From the NCBI GenBank assembly GCA_026874595.1, contig CM049309.1, positions 96,000,723 to 96,064,722 of the forward strand: a stretch of DNA of 64,000 nt, given 5' to 3'. Position numbers and translations under genes: made by a program. The notes under the pieces are model-generated. The model saw nothing but the letters and a program-made list of their open reading frames with translations, had not been told where the DNA came from and made no database searches. Positions 36,101-48,490 of the stretch are shown piece after piece. The stretch is from Sipunculus nudus. Taxonomy: Eukaryota; Annelida; Sipuncula; Golfingiida; Sipunculidae. Position 1 is the stretch's first letter. Every line of letters starts with the position of its first letter.

Positions 36101-37140
36101 CCATGGAAGATACACTCCCAGAATGTATGCAGGTCATCTTAACTACACTGATGCATCAGTCCATGGAAGATACACTCCCAGAATGTATACAGGTCATCTT
36201 AACTACACTGATGCATCAGTCCATGGAAGATACACTCCTTGAATGTATGCAGGTCATCTTAACTACACTGATGTATCAGTCCATGAAAGATACACTTCCA
36301 GAATGTATGCAGGTCATCTTAACTAAACTGATGCATCAGTCCATGGAAGATACACTCCTTGAATGTATGCAGGTCATCTTAACTACACTGATGTATCAGT
36401 CCATGGAAGATACACTCCCAGAATGTATGCAGGTCATCTTAACTACACTGATGCATCAGTCCATGGAAGATACACTCCCAGAATGTATGCAGGTCATCTT
36501 AACTACACTGATGCATCAGTCCATGGAAGATACACTCCCAGAATGTATACAGGTCATCTTAACTACACTGATGCATCAGTCCATGGAAGATACACTCCCA
36601 GAATATATGCAGGTCATCTTAACTACACTGATGCATCAGTCCATGAAAGATACACTCCCAGAATGTATGCAGGTCATCTTAACTACACTGATGCATCAGT
36701 CCATGGAAGATACACTCCCAGAATGTATGCAGGTCATCTTAACTACACTGATGCATCAGTCCATGAAAGATACACTCCCAGAATGTATGCAGGTCATCTT
36801 AACTACACTGATGCATCAGTCCATGGAAGATACACTCCTTGAATGTATGCAGGTCATCTTAACTACACTGATGTATCAGTCCATGAAAGATACACACCCA
36901 GAATATATGCAGGTCATCTTAACTACACTGATGCATCAGTCCATGGAAGATACACTCCTTGAATGTATGCAGGTCATCTTAACTGCACTGATGCATCAGT
37001 CCATGAAAGATACACTCCTTGAATGTATGCAGGTCATCTTAACTACAGTGATGCATCAGTCCATGGAAGATACACTCCCAGAATGTATGCAGGTCATCTT
37101 AACTACACTGATGCATCAGTCCATGGAAGATACACTCCCA

Positions 37141-37855
37141 GAATGTATGCAGGTCATCTTAACTACACTGATGCATCAGTCCATGAAAGATACACTCCCA
37201 GAATGTATGCAGGTCATCTAACTACACTGATGCATCAGTCCATGAAAGATACACTCCCAGAATGTATGCAGGTCATCTTAACTACACTGATGCATCAGTC
37301 CATGAAAGATACACTCCCAGAATGTATGCAGGTCATCTTAACTACACTGATGCATCAGTCCATGAAAGATACACTCCCAGAATGTATGCAGGTCATCTTA
37401 ACTACACTGATGCATCAGTCCATGAAAGATACACTCCCAGAATGTATGCAGGTCATCTTAACTACACTGATGCATCAGTCCATGAAAGATACACTCCCAG
37501 AATGTATGCAGGTCATCTTAACTACACTGATGCATCAGTCCATGAAAGATACACTCCCAGAATGTATGCAGGTCATCTTAACTACACTGATGCATCAGTC
37601 CATGAAAGATACACTCCCAGAATGTATGCAGGTCATCTTAACTACACTGATGCATCAGTCCATGAAAGATACACTCCCAGAATGTATGCAGGTCATCTTA
37701 ACTACACTGATGCATCAGTCCATGAAAGATACACTCCCAGAATGTATGCAGGTCATCTTAACTACACTGATGCATCAGTCCATGAAAGATACACTCCCAG
37801 AATGTATGCAGGTCATCTTAACTACACTGATGCATCAGTCCATGAAAGATACACT
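37141..37855 (+). repeat. Homogenised run in the 60-bp array
   Basis: About twelve successive units of one variant (GCATCAG, GAAAGA, CTCCCA) with no substitutions. The second carries the 1-bp deletion that shifts the array phase. Elsewhere neighbouring units normally differ at several sites. This looks like a very recent local expansion. Confidence 0.85.
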
Positions 37856-37860
37856 CCTTG

Positions 37861-40440
37861 AATGTATGCAGGTCATCTTAACTACACTGATGCATCAGTC
37901 CATGGAAGATACACTCCCAGAATGTATGCAGGTCATCTTAACTACACTGATGCATCAGTCCATGAAAGATACACTCCTTGAATGTATGCAGGTCATCTTA
38001 ACTACACTGATGTATCAGTCTATGAAAGATACACACCCAGAATATATGCAGGTCATCTTAACTACACTGATGCATCAGTCCATGGAAGATACACTCCTTG
38101 AATGTATACAGGTCATCTTAACTACACTGATGCATCAGTCCATGGAAGATACACTCCCAGAATGTATACAGGTCATCTTAACTACACTGATGCATCAGTC
38201 CATGAAAGATACACTCCTTGAATGTATGCAGGTCATCTTAACTACACTGATGCATCAGTCCATGGAAGATACACTCCCAGAATGTATGCAGGTCATCTTA
38301 ACTACACTGATGCATCAGTCCATGAAAGATACACTCCTTGAATGTATGCAGGTCATCTTAACTACACTGATGCATCAGTCCATGAAAGATACACTCCCAG
38401 AATGTATGCAGGTCATCTTAACTACACTGATGCATCAGTCCATGAAAGATACACTCCTTGAATGTATGCAGGTCATCTTAACTACACTGATGCATCAGTC
38501 CATGAAAGATACACTCCTTGAATGTATGCAGGTCATCTTAACTACACTGATGCATCAGTCCATGGAAGATACACTCCCAGAATGTATGCAGGTCATCTTA
38601 ACTACACTGATGCATCAGTCCATGAAAGATACACTCCTTGAATGTATGCAGGTCATCTTAACTACACTGATGCATCAGTCCATGAAAGATACACTCCTTG
38701 AATGTATGCAGGTCATCTTAACTACACTGATGCATCAGTCCATGAAAGATACACTCCTTGAATGTATGCAGGTCATCTTAACTACACTGATGCATCAGTC
38801 CATGAAAGATACACTCCTTGAATGTATACAGGTCATCTTAACTACACTGATGCATCAGTTCATGAAAGATACACTCCCAGAATGTATGCAGGTCATCTTA
38901 ACTACACTGATGCATCAGTCCATGAAAGATACACTCCTTGAATGTATGCAGGTCATCTTAACTACACTGATGCATCAGTCCATGAAAGATACACACCCAG
39001 AATGTATGCAGGTCATCTTAACTACACTGATGCATCAGTCCATGGAAGATACACTCCTTGAATGTATGCAGGTCATCTTAACTACACTGATGCATCAGTC
39101 CATGGAAGATACACTCCCAGAATGTATGCAGGTCATCTTAACTACACTGATGCATCAGTCCATGAAAGATACACTCCTTGAATGTATGCAGGTCATCTTA
39201 ACTACACTGATGCATCAGTCCATGAAAGATACACTCCCAGAATGTATACAGGTCATCTTAACTACACTGATGCATCAGTCCATGGAAGATACACTCCCAG
39301 AATGTATGCAGGTCATCTTAACTACACTGATGCATCAGTCCATGAAAGATACACTCCTTGAATGTATGCAGGTCATCTTAACTACATTGATGCATCAGTC
39401 CATGGAAGATACACTCCCAGAATGTATGCAGGTCATCTTAACTACACTGATGCATCAGTCCATGAAAGATACACTCCTTGAATGTATGCAGGTCATCTTA
39501 ACTACACTGATGCATCAGTCCATGGAAGATACACTCCTTGAATGTATGCAGGTCATCTTAACTACACTGATGCATCAGTCCATGGAAGATACACTCCCAG
39601 AATGTATGCAGGTCATCTTAACTACACTGATGCATCAGTCCATGAAAGATACACTCCTTGAATGTATGCAGGTCATCTTAACTACACTGATGCATCAGTC
39701 CATGGAAGATACACTCCCAGAATGTATGCAGGTCATCTTAACTACACTGATGCATCAGTCCATGAAAGATACACTCCTTGAATGTATGCAGGTCATCTTA
39801 ACTACACTGATGCATCAGTCCATGGAAGATACACTCCCAGAATGTATGCAGGTCATCTTAACTACACTGATGCATCAGTCCATGAAAGATACACTCCTTG
39901 AATGTATGCAGGTCATCTTAACTACACTGATGCATCAGTCCATGAAAGATACACTCCTTGAATGTATGCAGGTCATCTTAACTACACTGATGCATCAGTC
40001 CATGGAAGATACACTCCCAGAATGTATGCAGGTCATCTTAACTACACTGATGCATCAGTCCATGAAAGATACACTCCTTGAATGTATGCAGGTCATCTTA
40101 ACTACACTGATGCATCAGTCCATGAAAGATACACTCCCAGAATGTATACAGGTCATCTTAACTACACTGATGCATCAGTCCATGGAAGATACACTCCTTG
40201 AATGTATGCAGGTCATCTTAACTACACTGATGCATCAGTCCATGAAAGATACACTCCCAGAATGTATGCAGGTCATCTTAACTACACTGATGCATCAGTC
40301 CATGAAAGATACACTCCTTGAATGTATGCAGGTCATCTTAACTACACTGATGCATCAGTCCATGGAAGATACACTCCCAGAATGTATGCAGGTCATCTTA
40401 ACTACACTGATGCATCAGTCCATGGAAGATACACTCCTTG
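37861..40440 (+). repeat. Zone of 120-bp dimers in the 60-bp array
   Basis: Two unit types tend to alternate, GGAAGATACACTCCCAG and GAAAGATACACTCCTTG, most regularly at 39361-39900. The pattern is imperfect, with runs of the second type. The CAT form of the palindrome is nearly fixed here, unlike the mixed 26-33 kb part. Confidence 0.7.
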
Positions 40441-43400
40441 AATGTATGCAGGTCATCTTAACTACACTGATGTATCAGTCCATGAAATATACACACCCAG
40501 AATATATGCAGGTCATCTTAACTACACTGATGCATCAGTCCATGGAAGATACACTCCTTGAATGTATACAGGTCATCTTAACTACACTGATGCATCAGTC
40601 CATGGAAGATACACTCCCAGAATGTATACAGGTCATCTTAACTACACTGATGCATCAGTCCATGGAAGATACACTCCTTGAATGTATGCAGGTCATCTTA
40701 ACTACACTGATGCATCAGTCCATGGAAGATACACTCCCAGAATGTATACAGGTCATCTTAACTATACTGATGCATCAGTCCATGGAAGATACACTCCCAG
40801 AATGTATACAGGTCATCTTAACTACACTGATGTATCAGTCCATGGAAGATACACTCCCAGAATATATGCAGGTCATCTTAACTACACTGATGTATCAGTT
40901 CATGAAAGATACACTCCCAGAATGTATACAGGTCATCTTAACTACACTGATGTATCAGTCCATGAAAGATACACTCCCAGAATGTATGCAGGTCATCTTA
41001 ACTACACTGATGTATCAGTCCATGGAAGATACACTCCCAGAATGTATGCAGGTCATCTTAACTACACTGATGCATCAGTCCATGAAAGATACACTCCCAG
41101 AATGTATACAGGTCATCTTAACTACACTGATGCATCAGTCCATGGAAGATACACTCCCAGAATGTATGCAGGTCATCTTAACTACACTGATGCATCAGTC
41201 CATGGAAGATACACTCCAAGAATATATGCAGGTCATCTTAACTACACTGATGCATCAGTCCATGGAAGATACACTCCCAGAATGTATACAGGTCATCTTA
41301 ACTACACTGATGCATCAGTCCATGGAAGATACACTCCTTGAATGTATGCAGGTCATCTTAACTACACTGATGCATCAGTCCATGGAAGATACACTCCCAG
41401 AATGTATGCAGGTTATCTTAACTACACTGATGCATCAGTCCATGGAAGATACACTCCCAGAATGTATACAGGTCATCTTAACTACACTGATGCATCAGTC
41501 CATGGAAGATACACTCCCAGAATGTATACAGGTCATCTTAACTACACTGATGCATCAGTCCATGGAAGATACACTCCTTGAATGTATGCAGGTCATCTTA
41601 ACTACACTGATGCATCAGTCCATGGAAGATACACTCCCAGAATGTATACAGGTCATCTTAACTACACTGATGCATCAGTCCATGGAAGATACACTCCTTG
41701 AATGTATGCAGGTCATCTTAACTACACTGATGCATCAGTCCATGGAAGATACACTCCCAGAATGTATACAGGTCATCTTAACTACACTGATGCATCAGTC
41801 CATGGAAGATACACTCCCAGAATGTATGCAGGTCATCTTAACTACACTGATGCATCAGTCCATGGAAGATACACTCCCAGAATGTATACAGGTCATCTTA
41901 ACTACACTGATGTATCAGTCCATGGAAGATACACTCCCAGAATGTATGCAGGTCATCTTAACTACACTGATGCATCAGTCCATGAAAGATACACTTCCAG
42001 AATGTATGCAGGTCATCTTAACTAAACTGATGCATCAGTCCATGAAAGATACACTCCTAGAATGTATACAGGTCATCTTAACTACACTGATGCATCAGTC
42101 CATGGAAGATACACTCCCAGAATGTATGCAGGTCATCTTAACTACACTGATGTATCAGTCCATGGAAGATACACTCCCAGAATGTATACAGGTCATCTTA
42201 ACTAAACTGATGCATCAGTCCATGGAAGATACACTCCCAGAATATATGCAGGTCATCTTAACTACACTGATGCATCAGTCCATGGAAGATACACTCCCAG
42301 AATGTATGCAGGTCATCTTAACTACACTGATGCATCAGTCCATGGAAGATACACTCCCAGAATGTATACAGGTCATCTTAACTATACTGATGTATCAGTC
42401 CATGGAAGATACACTCCCAGAATGTATGCAGGTCATCTTAACTACACTGATGTATCAGTCCATGGAAGATACACTCCCAGAATGTATACAGGTCATCTTA
42501 ACTAAACTGATGCATCAGTCCATGGAAGATACACTCCCAGAATATATGCAGGTCATCTTAACTACACTGATGCATCAGTCCATGGAAGATACACTCCCAG
42601 AATGTATGCAGGTCATCTTAACTACACTGATGCATCAGTCCATGGAAGATACACTCCCAGAATGTATACAGGTCATCTTAACTAAACTGATGCATCAGTC
42701 CATGGAAGATACACTCCCAGAATGTATGCAGATCATCTTAACTACACTGATGCATCAGTCCATGAAAGATACACTCCCAGAATGTATGCAGGTCATCTTA
42801 ACTACACTGATGCATCAGTCCATGGAAGATACACTCCCAGAATGTATGCAGGTCATCTTAACTACACTGATGCATCAGTCCATGGAAGATACACTCCCAG
42901 AATGTATACAGGTCATCTTAACTATACTGATGTATCAGTCCATGGAAGATACACTCCCAGAATGTATGCAGGTCATCTTAACTACACTGATGCATCAGTC
43001 CATGGAAGATACACTCCCAGAATATATGCAGGTCATCTTAACTACACTGATGTATCAGTCCATGGAAGATACACTCCAAGAATATATGCAGGTCATCTTA
43101 ACTACACTGATGTATCAGTCCATGGAAGATACACTCCCAGAATGTATGCAGGTCATCTTAACTACACTGACGCATCAGTCCAAAGAAGATACACACTCCC
43201 AAATTTTAAGAGAAAAGAGTTAAGGAGAGAGACAGAAAATACTAATACAGAGCTAAGGGAAAAGCAGCATAAGCCTGTATTTCTGAAGTGTTGGTACGGG
43301 TTCAGGGTACTAACTAAATAAGATCTAAACAAGTAAAATGAAGCAAGAGTGATTTCTGATGTAAAAGCAAAATGTTGACTCCAATGTCTGGCTCTCTGGC

Positions 43401-43459
43401 CACTTTCTGATAAAGCTATCCCTGACAATCTGTTCTTATTTCTTATTCTTTTCAAGCGC

Positions 43460-45525
43460 GTAGTGGGGAGCCAATCAGGCAGTCTGACATGTAATCTTCT
43501 TGTGGACATAGTGGAGAGCCAATCAGGCAGTCTGACCTGTAATCTTCTGGTGGACATAGTAGGAGCCAATCAGGCAGTCTGACATGAAATCTTCTGGTGG
43601 ACATAGTGGGGAGCCAATCAGGCAGTCTGACCTGTAATCTTCTGGTGGACACAGTGGGGAGCCAATCAGGTAGTCTGACATGTATTCTTCTGGTGGACAT
43701 AGTGGGGAGCCAATCAGGCAGTCTGACCTGTAATCTTCTGGTGGACATAGTGGGGAGCCAATCAGCCAGTCTGACCTGTAATCTTCTGGTGGACATAGTT
43801 GGGAGCCAATCAGGCAGTCTGACATGTATTCTTCTGGTGGACATAGTGGGGAGCCAATCAGGCAGTCTGACATGAAATCTTCTGGTGGACATAGTGGGGA
43901 GCCAATCAGGCAGTCTGACCTGTAATCTTCTAGTGGACATACTGGGGAGCCAATCAGGCAGTCTGACCTGTAACCTTCTGGTGGACATAGTGGGGAGCCA
44001 ATCAGGCAGTCTGACATGTAATCATCTGGTGGACATAGTGGGGAGCCAATCAGGCAGTCTGACATGTACTCCTCTAGTGGACATAGTGGGGAGCCAATCA
44101 GCCAGTCTGACCTGTAATATTCTGGTGGACATAGTGGGGAGGCAATCAGGAAGTCTGACATATAATCTTCTGGTGGACATAGTGGGGAGCCAATCAGGCA
44201 GTCTGAACTGTAATGTTCTGGTGGACATAGTGGGGAGCCAATCAGGCAGTCTGATCTGTAATCTTCTGGTGGACATAGTGGGGAGCCAATCAGGCAGTCT
44301 GAACTGTAATCTTCTGGTGGACATAGTGGAGAGCCAATCAGGCAGTCTGACATGTAATCTTTTGGTGGACATAGTGGGGAGCCAATCAGGCAGTCTGACA
44401 TGTAATCTTCTGGTGGACATAGTGGGGAGCCAATCAGCCAGTCTGAACTGTAATCTTCTGGTGGACATAGTGGGGAGCCAATCAGGAAGTCTGACCTGTA
44501 ATCTTCTGGTGGACATAGTGGGGAGGCAATCAGGCAGTCTGACATGTAATCTTCTGGTGGACATAGTGGGGAGCCAATCAGGCAGTCTGAACTGTAATCT
44601 TCTGGTGGACATAGTGGAGAGCCAATCAGGCAGTCTGACATGTAATCTTTTGGTGGACATAGTGGGGAGCCAATCAGGCAGTCTGACACGTTATCTTCTG
44701 GTGGACATAATGGGGAGCCAATCAGGCAGTCTGACCTGTAATCTTCTAGTGGACATAGTGGGGAGCCAATCAGGCAGTCTGACCTGTTATCTTCTGGTGG
44801 ACATAGTGGGGAGCCAATCAGGCAGTCTGACACGTTATCTTCTGGTGGACATAATGGGGAGCCAATCAGGCAGTCTGACCTGTAATCTTCTGGTGGACAT
44901 AGTGGGGAGCCAATCAGGCAGTCTGACCTGTAATCTTCTGGTGGACATAATGGGGAGCCAATCAGGCAGTCTGACCTGTAATCTTCTAGTGGACATAGTG
45001 GGGAGCCAATCAGGCAGTCTGACCTGTAATCTTCTGGTGGACATAATGGGGAGCCAATCAGGCAGTCTGACCTGGAATCTTCTGGTGGACATAGTGGGGA
45101 GCCAATCAGGCAGTCTGACCTGTAATCTTCTGGTGGACATAGCGGGGAGCCAATCAGGCAGTCTGACCTGTAATCTTCTAGTGGACATAGTGGGGAGCCA
45201 ATCAGGCAGTCTGACCTGTAATCTTCTGGTGGACATAATGGGGAGCCAATCAGGCAGTCTGACCTGTAATCTTCTGGTGGACATAGGGGGGAGCCAATCA
45301 GGCAGTCTGACCTGTAATCTTCTGGTGGACATAGTGGGGAGCCAATCAGGCAGTCTGACCTGTAATCTTCTGGTGGACATAGTGGGGAGCCAATCAGGCA
45401 GTCTGACCTGTAATCTTCTGGTGGACATAGCGGGGAGCCAATCAGGCAGTCTGACATGTAATCTTCTGGTGGACATAGCGGGGAGCCAATCAGGCAGTCT
45501 GACCTGTAATCTTCTGGTGGACATA
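43460..45525 (+). repeat. 48-bp minisatellite array, about 43 units
   Basis: The unit is GTGGACATAGTGGGGAGCCA, then ATCAGGCAGTCTGACCTGTA, then ATCTTCTG. Because the period is a multiple of three and the unit lacks stops in several frames, open frames of 500-670 codons appear on both strands, repeating 16 residues. Opposite-strand openness and the absence of start context argue against a gene. Nearly every unit has AGCCAATCAG, a match to the NF-Y CCAAT-box consensus. Two units (near 44150 and 44525) have GGCAAT and so lose it. The array is separated from the 60-bp satellite by only about 260 bp of unique DNA. Confidence 0.95.
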
Positions 45526-45902
45526 TTTGTGGAAACAACCTTCAGCGCAGTCAACATGAGTGTAGATCAATAACCAAATACCACAAGTCTTATCTTACAT
45601 TTTCTAAAGAGTCAATACAATACAAAAGGCATTGATCAGCCAAACTAAAGGTTTTCTTTGTGAAAAACTAATACAGACATATAATATCTATTACATTAAC
45701 TCTTGACTTGATGATATTTCTTGAGAAATTAAAGTAAAAGAGCTAGCCACCTGGAGAGCTGTGAGGTCAACAACCAGCAAAACCTAGCCAATAAGTTGGG
45801 GGGGAGGGGACTGAGTGGAGGCAGAGTTCCAATGTTCATATCATTTGCCAGTGGCAAGTAGCAGGGTTAAGTGTATACATGTATAGAAACCATATGTATA
45901 AA
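45526..45902. other. Unannotated sequence
   Basis: I see no supported feature between the 48-bp array and family C element C1. Confidence 0.4.
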
Positions 45903-48490
45903 CTAGATATTTCTTGGCACCGCAGGTGCCATAGTATCCCCAGACAATTAATCCCCCCCCCCCCCCTTTAAGAATAGGCCCCCCATCTTCAGCAACAATT
46001 AATATCAGACCACACTCATAGAAAAGGTCATTCTCATAGAAAAGGTCATGATCCAAATTTCAATATACATCATCCCCTAACCCATGTCTATGTATATGCA
46101 AGAAATCTGTCCATTAGTTTTTGACTTATAATGCTCACAATACTGTTAAGTGGCAATGATTGGGTATTAAACGGCACGAAAACAAGTAAAAGTATAACAG
46201 GTAGCACCACCTGTTTCCCGTACATGACAGCACTATCCAAGATCTTCGTTCAAGTTGATTTTTGGACCAATCAATGCATCCCTTATTGAGAAATTAATGA
46301 TTTTGTGTGATTTTCACCATATATGGCAATATTCAAGGTCAAGGCCACTCATTGGAAAGGTCATGACCCCTTTTCAAATAAACATTATCCTATAACCCAT
46401 ATCCATGTATATGCATAATATGAAAGAAATTTGTCCATTAGTTTTTGACTTATAATGCTCACAGTACTGATAAATGGCAATGATGGGGTATTAAACGGCA
46501 CAAAACAAGTAAAAGAATAACAAGTGGCGCCACCTGTTTCCGGTACATGACAATACTTTCCAAGATCTTCAAACATGTTGATTTTTGGACCAATGCATGC
46601 ATCCCTTATTGAGATATTAATGATTTTGTGTAATTTTCACCATATATGGCAATATTCAAGGTCAAGGCCACTCTAATAGGAAAGGTCATGACCCCAATTT
46701 ATATATACATCATCCCATAACCCATGTCTATGTATATGCATAATATGAAAGAAATCTGTCCATTAGTTTTTGACTTATAATGCTCACAGGTTATAAATGT
46801 ACTGTTAGGTGGCAATGATGGGGTATTAAACGGCACGAAAACAAGTAAAAGAATAACAGGTGACGCCACCTGTTTCCGGTACATGACATTACTATCCAAG
46901 ATCTACGGTCAAGTTGATTTTTGGACCAATGCATGCATCCCTTATTGAGAAATTAATGATTTTGTGTGATTTTCACCATATATGGCAATATTCAAGGTCA
47001 AGGCCACTCATTGGAAAGGTCATGACCCCTATTCAAATAAACATTATCCTATAACCCATATCCATGTATATGCATAATATGAAAGAAATTTGTCCATTAG
47101 TTTTTGACTTATAATGCTCACAGTACTGATAAATGGCAATGATGGGGTATTAAACGGCACAAAACAAGTAAAAGAATAACAGGTGACGCCACCTGTTTCC
47201 GGTACATGACATTACTATCCAAGATCTACGGTCAAGTTGATTTTTGGACCAATGCATGCATCCCTTATTGAGGATTTAATGATTTTGTGTGATTTTCACC
47301 ATATATGGCAATATTCAAGGTCAAGGCCACTCATTGGAAAGGTCATGACCCCTATTCAAATAAACATTATCCTATAACCCATATCCATGTATATGCATAA
47401 TATGAAAGAAATTTGTCCATTAGTTTTTGACTTATAATGCTCACAGTACTGATAAATGGCAATGATGGGGTATTTAACGGCACGAAAACAAGTAAAAGAA
47501 TAACAGGTGGCGCCACCTGTTTCCGGTACATGACAATACTTTCCAAGATCTTCGAACATGTTGATTTTTGGACCAATGCATGCATCCCTTATTGAGATAT
47601 TAATGATTTTGTGTAATTTTCACCATATATGGCAATATTCAAGGTCAAGGCCACTCTAATAGGAAAGGTCATGACCCCATTTTCCATGTCTATGTATATG
47701 CATAATATGAAAGAAATCTGTCCATTAGTTTTTGACTTATAATGCTCACAGGTTATAAATGTACTGTTAAGTGGCAATGATGGGGTATTAAACGGCACGA
47801 AAACAAGTAAAAGATTAACAGGTGGCGCCACCTGTTTCCGGTACATGACATTACCATCCAAGATCTTCGGTCAAGTTGATTTTTGGACCAATGCATGCAT
47901 CCCTTATTGAGAAATTAATGATTTTGTGTGATTTTCACCATATATGGCAATATTCAAGGTCAAGGCCACTCTCATAGGAAAGGTCATGACCCTAATTTAA
48001 ATAAACATCATCCCATAACCCATATCTATGTATTTGCATAATATGAAAGAAATCTGTCCATTAGTTTTTGACTTATAATGCTCACAGTACTGTCAAGTAG
48101 CAATTTTGGGGATATTAAACGGCATGAAAACAAGTAAAGAATAATAGGTGGCGCCACCAGTTTCGTGAACATGACAACCCTATCCATGATCTTCGATCAA
48201 CTTGATTTTGGGATCAATCCATGCAAGTTTTCTTGAGATATTTAAGAATTTGTGTGATTTTCCCCAAAATTGAACCTATTCAAGGTCAAGGTCACTCTCC
48301 TAGTTGAGGTCATGACCTCATTTTAAATAGGCGTTGTCCTCTCACCCATATCTATACATATACCAAATTTGGTAAAGATCCTTAAAATATTTTTTGAGTT
48401 ATTGTGTCCAAAAGAAATCTCGGCGGCGGCGGCGGTGGCGGCGCGACCGTGCCTAAACCATAGTATCTCCAGACTATGTCTGGCGATACA
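45903..48490 (-). mobile_element. Family C rolling-circle-like element (C1), complete
   Basis: On the minus strand it ends in CTAG, preceded after a 9-base spacer by the 6-bp-stem hairpin GGCACC/GGTGCC. The subterminal repeat GTATCCCCAGACA (45934-45946) is inverted at 48477-48489 with one mismatch in 13. The other end has CGGCGGCGGCGG and a hairpin GTATCTCCAGAC/GTCTGGCGATAC. The interior holds seven units of about 315-340 bp, each opening with GGTGGCGCCACC or a variant (near 46199, 46520, 46858, 47180, 47504, 47819 and 48147). A C14 run lies at 45953-45966. No protein is encoded. Confidence 0.75.

Larger units (their letters stand above)
25900..43200 (+). repeat. 60-bp satellite array, about 288 units
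   Basis: An almost gap-free head-to-tail array. The unit is GAATGTATGCAGGTCATCTT, then AACTACACTGATGCATCAGT, then CCATGGAAGATACACTCCCA. Common variants are CAT/TAT at the palindrome, GGAAGA/GAAAGA, CCA/CTT at the unit end, TGT/TAT and ATG/ATA. Two of the three plus frames contain no stop in the standard unit, so open frames of up to about 2,000 codons appear, repeating 20 residues. Only rare changes break them: CATCTG giving TGA at 28638, 29718 and 32958, and a 1-bp deletion near 37219. Most unit variants change the encoded residue in the longest frame and no start or splice context is evident, so I read the array as non-coding satellite. Each unit holds ACTGATGCATCAGT, a perfect 14-bp palindrome, in its C form. 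Confidence 0.95.

Noticed and set aside
25888-43223. Very long open frames (917, 1076, 1416 and 2066 codons) as repetitive proteins
   Set aside because: They follow from a 60-bp unit without stops in two frames. Starts are arbitrary ATG codons inside the unit, most unit variants alter residues, and breaks occur at random units.
25900-45525. CRISPR-like regular spacing at 60 and 48 bp
   Set aside because: The whole period is repeated. There is no repeat-spacer organisation and no cas genes.
43452-45573. Open frames of 562 and 671 codons in the 48-bp array as genes
   Set aside because: Frames are open on both strands because the period is a multiple of three. No start context or splice signal was seen.
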